Notes under the pieces: generated by a model
Databases searched by the model: none
The model's input: only the letters and a program-made list of their open reading frames with translations
What the model was told of the DNA's origin: nothing
Source of the DNA: Amblyornis subalaris
Taxonomy: Eukaryota > Chordata > Aves > Passeriformes > Ptilonorhynchidae
Direction of reading: 5' to 3'
Length of the DNA stretch: 64,000 nt
NCBI GenBank assembly: GCA_018881555.1
Contig: JACAXG010000123.1
Coordinates: 1,220,460-1,284,459, forward strand
Made by a program: the position numbers and the translations under genes
Part shown: piece by piece, positions 26,601 to 37,357 of the stretch
How positions within the stretch are numbered: the first letter of the stretch is position 1
Layout: every line of letters begins with the position of its first letter

Positions 26601-29079
26601 GATACTCCTAAAAAAGCATGAAACTTAACAAATTCAAGCACTATTTTGTCAGTGCTTACTGCACTGCCTTATACTACGTTGCTGATGTCACTGTTCTGCA
26701 GAATTGCTCAGCTGTTTCACTCAGCTCTCACTGGTGCCATCTGAAATCCACCTCAGCAGTCTTAATGAACCTGAACAACTGCGATCTAATAGACAGGGTT
26801 ACCGCTTCATTATCCATTCCATCCTTCAGATTTTTAATACAGCTATTAAAACCCAAACATTTGGTATCCCTGCTGCACAAAACACTGTTAACCACTTCCA
26901 GGGCCCAGAAGTGGCCGCCCTTTTTTCTCCTCTATATACTAAACTGAGCTTGACAAGACTCTTCTCTTGGACTTCCACCAAGCATTTATAAAGCACTAGA
27001 GCGTGGAAGAGTTCTTGTGCTCTCTGAGTGTCACTATGACCCAGTTTTCTGAAAGATGAGAGCATATAAAAATAGTTGTCCCTTTGCCCTCTTATTCAGT
27101 ATAGAGAGACCTAAACTAGGATATCAAGGACTAGATTCCTGAGATGATCTCAGGAGCTGATGATGATCTCAACTTTAACTGAACTAAACCAAAAGGCTAG
27201 CAAAAGGAGAATCAAGATAATTTCTTTAACAGGTTTCAAAGTAACCACTGGACACAGAGAGAAAAATCATTTATAAAAAAAAAGTTGAGATCCAAGCATA
27301 GGGGATATATAAAACCAAGCTCTGGATTACTACATTTTATGCCTTAGCAAGATAGTTATTTTCTTAACACACATTAAAACAACAAAAAAAATCAGTCCTT
27401 ACTCTTGGCCCTAAGAAAAAAGGTCTTATAGTTATCATCATATTCTTTCAATAAGCAACCTCCACAGGCTGTACTTTAACTCACCCAGACCTTATGGGCG
27501 TGAGGGCACCTCCTGCTTAGAATGGTGAAAAATGTCTCAGTCAGAACCAGAGCCTGAGAAGGCTCTCTGCTTCCACAGCATTTCTGATCATCAATAGACA
27601 CAGCATTGCATATGGTGAAGGGGATGGTACATGTTCCTCTCTCACCTGGCCACTCCCTTTGTGAGGCTGGAACTGCTGCACAGACCAGTCCTCAGAAACA
27701 TCTACAGGGTATGCAAGCAACGCTGAAAGCATTTTTTGAAACCCCTGCTGTTCCTCTTGCCTGACTAGCTACAAGTTTGAGTCTTAAAGAGTTGATGTAG
27801 AGGCTACCTAAAGAAAAACTTAGGCTATAAAGATTGAATTAGCAGCAGAAGAAGATTGGAGAGAAAACCAGGAAACAATATGAGAAAGAAAGAACACAGG
27901 AAAGGTTAAAAGGAAATGTGAGGAAAGAGCTGATTTTTGTTTGATTCCTAAAGCAGGCAATGCAGCATTTGAGATGTTACTGATGAAAGAAGACTTGTTA
28001 AAAGAATTCAAATGCTTAGCAGGGCTAAATGGAAGCAGAAATAATAACCAAATGGTAAGAAATAAAATTAGTACCTCCAGCTGTAGGAAGGCTGGGGAAA
28101 AAATAAGGGTCTACAGAACTGCTGGAATAAGAAAAGTGGGAATGGCTGCATGTATTGGTGAAGAAAGAAGTGAACAAAGGACAGTTGTTTCTTGACGGCT
28201 GATCTGCATGTGCTCTGCATCCACTTGGTGCTTGCCTTTGTTTTGTTTTCTGGGCTGACCTTCACCCCGTGCCACACAAAGGATTCAGTGAAAGCCTCCG
28301 TTCAAAGTCTCAATTAAAAGCCTCAAAGAACAAACATATCTTGTGCTGCAGCCCAAAGCCTGAACCCAGGTGCCAATGACCCAGCAAAGGGAGCATCCAC
28401 AGCAGAGCACTAGGCTCCTGATGAGGGTACCTGCATACTACTACACCACCTTGGAATGAGCCCTCCTCCCTCCCAGTGTCTGGAACAGGCAGAATAGCTA
28501 AAAAGAAACATTTAGCTTGATCTCCAAAGGGTTGCTTCTAAGCTTTTACGATNAAAGATCAAAGCTAGGGGAAGGGTGGGAGCTTACAGGACAGTAAAGA
28601 AAGTTGAGAGTAAATTAGTAGTGTGCGTACTAATAGGACACACATGCAACATCACTAAGGGAGCATGTTAATGGTTTGGGCAGTTTGAACAAAACCATGT
28701 GAAAGCAGTTAAGCATGTCATCACCAAAACTGTCTTTAGAAGTGTTCTGCTGCTTTATGAGAAGCTCTTCGAAACACACATGCACATGTAGTTTCATACA
28801 AAGATGGTGTAATCCACAAGAACCTGAAAATGTGAGGCTACCCAAAGAGCATCCTGCACGTCCTGCATGGTCTGCAAAGCCTATGCATAATGCGTGTGAA
28901 TTTTTGCTTTAACTGTGGTATTTCATTTCTGGTTAACATTTAACTGAATTATTCCAACATAGATTCATTATGCATCACCCAGTTTGGTACATGCTCGGAA
29001 CATAATTTGGAGAACATCTGCGTAACTGGGATAAGACAGAAACTGACCTCAGGGCTTTGGTCTAAAAGATTAATTTACT

Positions 29080-29290
29080 GTCAGAATTATCTTGGTGTAA
29101 TTATACCTATGTAAATACCCATTTATTCTGGAATAAGAGTCTTTTGTTTAGCCCGATTTAGCTTATACAACTTCCAGAAGTTTTATCAGTGGGGTTGGTT
29201 GTACATGCATAATCCTGCTAAACTCCTCTGCATGACCTTTTTCATATGCATAAAAGAGTAATCAGTTGTAAAAATAAAATACTAATTTTG
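29080..29290. promoter_or_regulatory. Candidate conserved AT-rich regulatory patch
   Basis: The segment packs homeodomain-like cores (GATTAATTTACTG, GTAATTATACC) with octamer-like words (ATGCATAATCC near 29205 and CATATGCATAAA near 29245). This mix is common in developmental enhancers inside introns of transcription-factor genes. It is a weak call: AT-rich introns produce such words by chance and no comparison was possible. Confidence 0.2.
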
Positions 29291-32094
29291 TTAGAGGCAA
29301 GCATGTCTTCCTGTTGCTCAATCATATGCTCCCTAATGCTTTCAAAAACTAAACGTTTAAATAAAGGAATTAACTTTCTACCAGTATTTTTTTTTTCTGG
29401 GTTCCGATAGCTTCAGTCTTCAAGAGTATATAACCACTGACATTTAGAGTTGCAAGTATTATTTCTCTAAAAACTTCCTGTTATGGTAAAAAGCAGAGAA
29501 ATTAAAGGAGCCAAATGTGGCTTCTATTGCCATATGTTGTTTCTAATAGTCACAGCCTGAGTTTCAAAACTGATGCAGATTTCCACTTCCCTTTATCTCC
29601 ATTGAGGGCTGCTGTACTCTCGGTACTGCTTAAAATCAAGACTTACTAAGAAGCCTAATTTTAGGCACTCATTTCCGGAACATGGCACAAAAGCTCACAC
29701 TCAAATGTAAAAAGAATCCATGCATGTAAGCTATCTGGAAATACACTGAAGTCTTGGACGCATCTCCTTCATACTTCAATTTACAAACAAGAGCCTAAAA
29801 GTCTACTTTAGAGCGTAAAGGTTCAAATGTGATTTACATCTCTTTTGCCTCGCTCCTGAATTTTGATGTAATTAGTGTTTCCAAGAAAAGTCTGGGAGTT
29901 GCAAAATTACATTCTTAAGAGGCATACAGAGTAAGTTGTTCTCGATTTTAGAGAATATAATTCTGGTATTCTTCACGGTATCTCTGGAGACTGAGGATTC
30001 AAAAGCCTAGCGTAGCTTCCCAGTGACATTTTTCCTCCTGATAACTTCCTTCAAGGGCAGAAATTACCTTGTAAAACATAATCACCACATATTTTCCCCT
30101 CACATGCAGCCTCTGATTGTATCATTCATCACCTAGGTAGACAGACATTATGCAATTCTGTATGCCAGATACTGCACCTTAGGAAGCACTTGCAGAATAC
30201 CAAAAGTACATAAACTCCCCCCGATGCCTCCAGAATGTGTCATCTTCAACTATGGCGTCCACCAACAATGAAGTCACAGCATTAGCTTTCTGATATCACA
30301 GCATTCTCTGCAGCAACAGCCTATGAGGTCACAAATAAAGGATTATCACTTCACCGCAGGATTAAGGGAACTAAGAATCTGGTCTGTCAGAAGATGGGTT
30401 TTACTCCAAATAACAGGCATTAGGAGAATGCTGAAAATTAGTTGTAAATTGTCTTTGTCTGGCATGCACCCTTTTTTTGATAAAACTGTGAAATAAGGTA
30501 TTGCTTTCATTGAAAGCTCCTAAGGAATGGAATGAACTACAGGCTACCTCCTGATCTATTACACGGGAGATGAATTCTGAAACAACTTTCCTATCTTCGG
30601 ACTCCTCAGTCATCTGATTTTGCAAGTGTAGACATCAGTCAGACTGCTCTCCTCAAATGGTCTGCTGGTTAGTTTATTCATAAGTGTGCAAACATAATAA
30701 TAAGTTCCAGAAAGTGACTAGAAAAAAATACAAAAGGCAGTCTGGAAACATCTTGCCCTAACCCCTCTTACTGTTTAAACAAGGATTTGTGAAGATGATT
30801 CCAAACTGGGAGTCTGTGTTCCTAATGAAGAACAAAAAAATGATGCATTGTAAGTTACAGCACATTAAATACTAGATTAAAACTCAAGACACAATGATTA
30901 TTTAGAAGAACCTTCAATGCAAAATAAATCTGCAAATCTGCAGTCACAGGAGTCTTCGCCACAGACATCACTGTTAGAATAAAATACTTGTACAAATAAT
31001 GTTACTACATTCTTAGTGCTGTATTTTTTTCAACAATATCTGGTTTGCTTCCCAATGAATACTCTGTTTATAAGTTTTGGAAAATACAGAATTCCAGAAC
31101 CTGTTTGAAACTGCTCCAAAACCTTTATTCACCCACTTCCCCACCACAGAGCAAATCTATGGTGCTATCACGGATAGCACAAATACAATCACCGAATGAA
31201 TGCTTCCTAGCCCTTCAAGGAATGACTGTGGCTTCCACACAACTATCCAGAGCACTAATTTATTTTCAGCTTTTAAAAAGTTATAGTCTGCTGGGGGAAG
31301 GCGGGATGAACGAAAGGATGATACTGGGTGACAGCAGACTTACTGCATTATTCACAGAAATCCTATGCCCCATGCATGCTTGCACATGCAAAGACTTTTC
31401 ACATATTTTTGAAGTAATTGTCCACTTTTCCAGATGCCTGGCAACTCAAGCTGCCTGATGTCTGGAAACTAGCTACTATACGCATATAGTCTTATTTCAC
31501 ATGTGCAGCAGGTTCAACATATCAGGTGTACTATGTATGCATAATTTATCTGTCAGGGACAGTTCCAGATTTTAAGATTAAGATCTAAAAATCCTAAAAC
31601 AGCCTGGTTTGTAATTTTCAATCTGGCATATGATGTAACCAGTACAAGCAGTTGTACAGTGTGAGAGTATCTTGCAGCTTCAGAAAGATTTTTGAGTAAG
31701 GCCCTACTTTCATCTTACTGGAGCTGGAAGGAGATACTTCAAGCATTATGAGTGCAGGCACTAATAAAAATTTCTATTCTAGAACTGGAAGAAAACATTG
31801 GACAAATTTGCAGTACCTGATCAAGGCTTCACCTGGAGTCTCACCCACCAGTCTGGAAAACTTATATTTCTATTTTGCAGCAGGACAACTACTAAAAATG
31901 TTGAGAAGAAACACCACAGACGGCCTGATGAGATGTTTCACAGTGTTTTAAGAATGCTTTGAAATTTTGCAACCTATTTGAAAACGTTGTTTCTTTCGCC
32001 CTCCGGCACTAGCAATAAAGAACCTCAAAGGAAGTACTTAGATAGACCAGACTCACTCGCTTTATCACTAAGCTTTGCAGCTTCCTAGGGCTGT

Positions 32095-32600
32095 CAAGAG
32101 CGGCCGGGCTGAGCCGTGCCGTGAAACACGAACCACAGCGCTCAGCCGCGCCGTGCGCTGCCAGCGCCGGGGGTGCCCCGGCCGCCTCCGTGCGCCTGAA
32201 ACGCTGCAGAAATGCGCTCGGCCTTTACCAGCACCGTCCCTTCCCAGCGGCCCGCTGCAGCCAGCCGGAACTAATCCCGAGTAGCAGGGCCAGGCACCAT
32301 TCGCGCCTGCCGGGAGAAGCACCGCCCCCCGGTACACGCCGCCCGCCGGCGAGGCGAGAGTGCAGCACAACCTCCCACCGCCCCGCGCTGCTGACGAAGC
32401 TTTTATCATGCAGCAAAGCGGGCAACCGAGCCAAATGGGCCCGTCCCGTCCCGTCCTGTCCCGTCCCGTCCCGTCCCGCCGGCCTCCAGGGGAGGGGGTA
32501 CCTACTGAGCGGCACCTCCGGCAGCGCCGGGACGCGGCAGCCTGCCCGCCGCTATTGGCAACGCGTGGCCCGTTCCCTACACCTCCCTTCCCGAACCCTT
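32095..32600 (-). promoter_or_regulatory. CpG island, candidate alternative STOX2 promoter and non-coding first exon
   Basis: This is the only long GC-rich, CpG-dense block in the window. Read on the minus strand (STOX2 direction) it has a CCAAT box (TGCCAATAG near 32551-32559), the (GGGAC)n tract, a TATA-like GATAAAAG at 32407-32400, GC-box-like GGGGCGG words downstream, and a consensus-like donor CTG|GTAAAG with exon end at 32229. A YY1-like AAAATGGC lies near 32757-32764. A transcript starting near 32375 and using that donor could splice to the acceptor at 13521 and begin translation at MSPITQ. That is inference; a promoter for an antisense or independent lncRNA is the main alternative. 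Open frames through the island (182 codons minus, 248 codons plus) match nothing I know and are typical of GC-rich DNA. Confidence 0.6.
32440..32480 (-). repeat. (GGGAC)n pentanucleotide repeat, G-quadruplex capable
   Basis: About eight CCCGT units on the plus strand with one C-to-T interruption (CCTGT at about 32455-32460). The minus strand reads as GGG runs separated by AC, with several three-G runs in short spacing, which meets the usual four-run G4 pattern. It sits inside the CpG island, upstream of the TATA-like box in minus orientation. Confidence 0.9.
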
Positions 32601-34385
32601 CACGGAAAGATGCCAACGTTTCAGCGCCCCCGAAAAAGGGAGGAAAAGGAATATGCTCCTATTCGGAAGATGGGACGTTACTCCCACCTTTGCACGACAT
32701 TTTCAACCAAAACCCAGCGCAGTGTTCTCCTCCAGCAAAGGCCACCCGTGTCCCTGCCATTTTGGATGCAGGAGCAACTCCCACAGGACATGCACCCCTG
32801 TGTGCTGCTGCTGCCGCCTCAGGAACAGCCGAAACCCCAGGGAGGCAGAGCTCAGAAACAAAAATAAAAGAAGGGGATTTTTGTTGATTGGTTTCTTTGG
32901 CCTTGAGGTCTCAGGGCTTTGTGTTTTTGTTTGAGCTTGGTGCTTTTATGTGATGATAAAGTAGATTTCCATCCTATTCCTCTACGAGCACTCTGTCCTC
33001 ATTAGAAACCCTCCCACCTAAAGTGAGGGTACAGTGGGGGCTTGGTACTCCAAAAAACCGGTAAAGGCACAAAAACCCCTTTGCATCTCTGAGGGCAGGG
33101 GTGTGATAGGATGTGTGCTATTGATGTCAGAAATAAATCTGAACAGCCCCTGCGACCAAATCCACCCCCTGCTTAAAGTACTTCAAAATACCCATCAAGT
33201 ATTTTATGCAACTTTTCAATTCAACATGGCTTCATGATTGATCCAAGGGTTTAATTGTTTTTAGAGTTTAAGGGGGTAAAACAAAGGACCAACAGTAAAA
33301 TACTCCCCTCTGGTTGCTGTTGAGGTAGAATCTGAACTTGTGCAAAAACTCCAGCTGATTAGCCACCTATAATTAGAAGGAAGTTATTGTCTGAAAGGAC
33401 AACCATAAAGGAAACGTTTCTGCACAAGAAGTGTAAAAAGACCCATTGCCTCTATCTTTAATAGATGCAGAAGGTTCTGTGACCTAAACATGGTTTGTAA
33501 AGACAGTGATCAGCACATGCTGAAAACCACAGCTGTAGAGCAAATCTGAAAGCTAAATCAAACCACATTCTCCATCTCCCTTGGTTTCATCAAAGCAAGC
33601 AGGAGAATTAATTTATGAAGGCAAACCACAGGGTAACAATAGGTGCCTGCTGTGGATCCTGAGGATGAATTTGACCTTTGCTGCGAACCTGGGCCGAAGG
33701 CTTTCTTCACAGGTATAAATAGGCATCTTGGTTTTTCTGGGCTGGTGTGTCTCATGGTCCACAGACATCAGCAACACGCACAGCCTAACCACACCTAGCT
33801 GATGGATATTTAGGAGAAAGCTTAAGCAGTATTACTGTCACAGTCACTCAGTGTTTGGGACACAGCTGATGCAAACACCGGTAAGACATAGGTCTGCAGC
33901 GTGCTGTGGTCAAGAATCAGCACCATGACCTCATCCTCCTGCTGCACTCAGGCATGGGGGGAGCTGAGATTGGACTAGCAGCCAATTAACCATCGATTCA
34001 GCCTGAATTTCAATAATCTTCTCTTTATGAGCTCACTCATCATTTTAATTACTTAAGGAAGCTGCACAAATGCTTTTATTCCAGACTTTTACATGCAATC
34101 CATTACTGGAGCTAAGTTGAACGAAATGGAAACTTTCCACTTGAAAAATGGAAAAAAAAGATCAAGAAGGTAACACAGCAGAGTAATACCAATTTTGAAA
34201 GGCAATTGCCAACCCCTCTAAGCAGGACTGAGAACTACTGCATGGCAGCACAAGTACTAGGATCTCCCTCACCCTGCAACTACACACTGGAAATGCACAC
34301 ACAATCCACAAGACCACTGGCACTGCCCTTTCATAATAAACAAATAGCTGAGTGGGGAAAAAAAAACAACTGAACCAAAAAACTC
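32601..34385. other. Non-coding flank of the CpG island
   Basis: The first ~280 bp remain moderately GC-rich and contain overlapping plus-strand ORFs (ending at 32867, 32887 and 32934) without recognised similarity; an AATAAA lies at 32863-32868. Composition then returns to the AT-rich background. No exon or mobile element is recognised from about 32940 to 34385. Confidence 0.5.
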
Positions 34386-34844
34386 CACTATGGTAGTGGC
34401 TTGGCCTGCAGCTGGGAATGTTGCGGAGGAAAAGCCAGCCACACAAGTAACCGAGGAGCCAGTGGGGCCAGGGAGCCCAAGTGTTGTATTAAGTAAAGGC
34501 TCTGAGGTCCAGAATCTCCCCCTCGATTGTGGTAAGAAAGAAAGTCTCTCCCACCCAGGCCTTGGAGTGGTATGCTCCCCCATTCAGTTGGTTTAGCCTT
34601 GTCAATCTATGTTCTGTACATGGTTATGTTCCAGAATGTTCTCCCTCACTCGATGCCCCATTGGCTTTGTTCCCCTGCTCCTCCCCTCGCCTACCCTTAT
34701 TGGTTTGTGTACTGCTACCCCACCTTTTCTCATCCCCCTAACCCTAATGTGATTGGCCCTCAGTGTTCTCTCNGCCCCTNNTCNGTNNNGTNTANAANCN
34801 TGTGNCACCCTGTNNTTNNNGCTCTCCTTCCCTGACCCTTCAAG

Positions 34845-34850
34845 AATAAA
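34845..34850 (+). terminator. Polyadenylation signal of the LTR-like tract
   Basis: AATAAA, followed within ~40 bp by the GGAACATCATAAGG segment that would carry the cleavage region in an LTR. It is supported by the LTR-like context only. Confidence 0.5.
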
Positions 34851-34963
34851 CACCTTCTGTGGAACATCATAAGGAGAGTCCACCTCCGACTCTTTATTCC
34901 CATCTTAAGGTGTCGGCTGTGTGACTGCATGCTTAACCACCTGCACTGGTGGGATTAGCGGGT

Positions 34964-34987
34964 GAAAGGCACGGCACCGTGCCTTTC
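34964..34987. repeat. GC-rich inverted repeat, 11-bp arms, 2-nt loop
   Basis: GAAAGGCACGG, CA, then the exact reverse complement CCGTGCCTTTC. Imperfect pairing extends outward (AGCGGGTG left, CCACCGGCT right). It lies just after the LTR-like R-U5 segment, where retroviral leaders often hold structured RNA; that role is inferred. Confidence 0.85.
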
Positions 34988-37255
34988 CCACCGGCTGTCG
35001 CACACTGCACCGAGGCACCGCCGGACAAGCGTGAGGCTTCTAGGAAGGTTGCGGCCACTGACCATCTAGCTGGACGAGGCCATGCAGCGACACTCTGCTC
35101 CACTATACATCCAATTTCCCCATGCTATGCAATATAAAAAAGCAAGAGCAGGTGATTCCTATGATCATGCAACCTCTGCCATACAGGAAATCCCAGGCCA
35201 AGACTCAGCAAGAAGCTACAAGCCAAGACAGTGCCTATTTTTTTAAAAAAGCCATACAACCATATTGTGTCCAAAGCATTTTTTAGCCTATACATCCATT
35301 TCCCATAGTATTGCTTTGGCTTCTCTGTTTGCCATTAGTCTCCAAGACCTTTACATGCTGGCAATTGTATTTCCTTCACTAATACCACTGACATCCCTCA
35401 CTTTCTCTACAAGTGAAGCATGAGGAAATGGTTCTTTAGTGGGTGACAACAGCTCTGTCTGGCTTTTTACAAGATCTGGAAGACCAGCACTGCCTCAAGG
35501 AGTTCACAGCCTAGCTCAGACAGAGCCAACATGTTTCAGATACAATCGTATCTGTGAGCCCAAGGAAGCATGAGATCACTTCCTCCTTGTAATCTTCAGC
35601 TTTATATACTCATTAATTACTTCTATTTTAAAAGTTCCTTTGGAAAAAGAAAAAAAAAGGCTCATAATGATTTCATCAGTTTTGGTGTTTGACTTTGGGA
35701 CCTATCACATAACTTCACCTATTAAACACTTAGGATTCCCTTTTCCCATAAGTACAGGAGGAAGAATTTGGCAATCAACTAGGGAGGACAAGCTGACTGA
35801 CAATAGCTTACAGCTAAACTAGCAACCGCTCAACCAAATTGCACAATCCATAGAAGACGTGCCATGGCTATTAGCTTGAGGATGATAAGACTATAATCAA
35901 AACCTATAATTTCTATTGGTATATCTTGTTTGTATTTAAAGAAAATAATAAAATAATCTGGTGCTCACTATTTCTGCAGTATCTGAAAGTAAAGAATTCC
36001 TTAGCTTTCTCCACGTAGTTTCTGTAACTGAAACCCTGGAATCATCTAATTACTACCTCCATACATAGGATCTGCCCAGATACTAAAAGTCTGAAGCTGT
36101 AAGCTTACAGATGTTTTTGCTCGTCTCCTTCACTGTTAAAGAGGAAAGATTATGGCAAAGATTAAACTCGACTAGGCACTCTATTTGTTCAAACTTCTCA
36201 CCTCTCTCAGATGCAGTTTTAAAAATGTCAACCTGAACTGAACCAACCATCATAAAGCAAATTAGTTACAGCAAGAACCAAATTTGAAACTCTGCACTTA
36301 CCAATAAGAACTCCAGGAGTTGCTCAAACAGCACACCAACCACCAGGAAAAGCTCCAGGACAGATCTAGCACACCATAATTCATGCAGGCTAATCATCAG
36401 GTTTCCCTAAATGGCACCAGGAAAACAGCTTTGATTCAAAAGCAAGGGATGGTCAAGATGTTGGAAAGCTACTGAGACATTTGTGCTGCATTCAGTGCTG
36501 TGACTGGAACTGTCAGAACATTGTGCTGGAACTGACAGAAATGTGTCTGGATCAGCTTCACGCTGCCCATGTGGGGAAGCTCACTGACCATTCACATGGG
36601 TTTTGCAGTCTGTGTTCAACACTTTTGTTCAGTAGTTACACAGCTTACATTAACAGAGCTGACCAGGTCAGAGTGAGTTCTGGCCCGCCTATACAGTTCC
36701 TAGTACATGCCATATCCCAGATATATATTTGGCCCCCTTAGACTTCATTTATTTTGAAATTTAAGTATCTACAAAACCTTACTGAACAGTTTATGCAAAA
36801 TGGTATCTCCCATGCCAGGAATCTTTAATTTATAGGAGGGCAATAGGGTTAAACAGGCAATAAAAAGACCAAACATACCCATACTGTCCTTGAAACATTC
36901 ACATCAGATGCCTGATGGAAATTATATACTCATCTGTGCTAAAACCTTACTAGGAAATCTGAAAAATACTGTTAGATATCATAATTGCTACTTCAGATGG
37001 CATGAGGAATCCATCACCATGCTGGTGGTTTTCTAGGGTATTTCTCCTTTTTTAATAGGAAGATGAAAGTCCTTGCACAGACAAGTCATCATTTGCCAAA
37101 GCATTCATCATAGATGCCTAACCTCACAACAGAGCTACCCCACGTAAAGGCTATCCATTGCTCTCCTCATCCCTCCCCAGACAGCCCATATTTATGCTTT
37201 ATCTGCTCTCATGAGTTAGTTTAGGGAGCTAACCTAGCAGTAGGCTAGTTCTGTC

Positions 37256-37270
37256 AAAAAAAAAAAAAAA
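37256..37270. repeat. Poly-A run
   Basis: Fifteen consecutive A. No target duplication or retrotransposed gene body is recognised beside it, so it is called as a simple repeat. Confidence 0.85.
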
Positions 37271-37307
37271 TTATGCCAAATCCTGATTTAGTGCCCTGCT
37301 AAGACAG

Positions 37308-37357
37308 AGGAGGTCCTGTCTCAGGACAAAGTAGGAGGCAGTATGGCAGGACCTCCT
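37308..37357. repeat. Inverted repeat with two alternative pairings
   Basis: AGGAGGTCCTG (37308-37318) has an exact reverse complement at 37347-37357. Its GTCCTG part can also pair with a nearer CAGGAC at 37322-37327, so two exclusive hairpins are possible. It lies about 40 bp after a poly-A run. Confidence 0.75.

Larger units (their letters stand above)
13521..32060 (-). other. STOX2: Inferred STOX2 intron 1, exon-proximal part
   Basis: AT-rich DNA upstream (in gene direction) of the 13368-13520 exon, which starts at a clear acceptor, so an upstream exon must exist. No other exon is recognised here. It holds a G10 run (14720-14729), an LTR-head-like fragment (15581), a (TA)n run (17225-17244), a small hairpin (17950-17970: CTCTATTTC / GAAATAGAG), a (CA)n run (23264-23286) and a SINE (23472-23620). 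Candidate conserved AT-rich patches lie near 16390-16500 and 29080-29290. Many short ORFs, the longest 144 codons at 23942-24376, show no recognisable product. Confidence 0.75.
34390..35105 (+). mobile_element. LTR-like endogenous retroviral tract (LTR plus short GC-rich tail)
   Basis: The tract differs from its surroundings in being pyrimidine-rich and CpG-containing with promoter-like organisation. Three inverted CCAAT words (ATTGG at 34660, 34699 and 34752) lie in a C-rich U3-like part. An AATAAA (34845-34850) is followed by ACACCTTCTGTGGAACATC, a GGAGAGTCCACCTCCGACTC block and TCTTTATTCCC, the layout of an avian LTR R-U5. A likely left boundary is TGTTGCGGAGG at about 34418, with TGGTAGTGGC at 34390 as an alternative. 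A clean TG...CA pair with a target duplication could not be fixed. About 34940-35105 is GC-rich and may be leftover leader sequence. No gag, pol or env frame is present, so it has no coding capacity for a virus. A cluster of ambiguous bases lies at 34773-34820. Confidence 0.6.

Noticed and set aside
32068..32934. Long ORFs (182 codons minus; 248, 175 and 93 codons plus) across the CpG island
   Set aside because: GC-rich DNA has few stops; the frames are low-complexity (Pro/Arg/Ser-rich), overlap on both strands and include the CCCGT repeat.
34736..34748. CCCCCTAACCCTAA, telomere-like words
   Set aside because: Only about two units inside the C-rich LTR-like U3; not an interstitial telomeric array.
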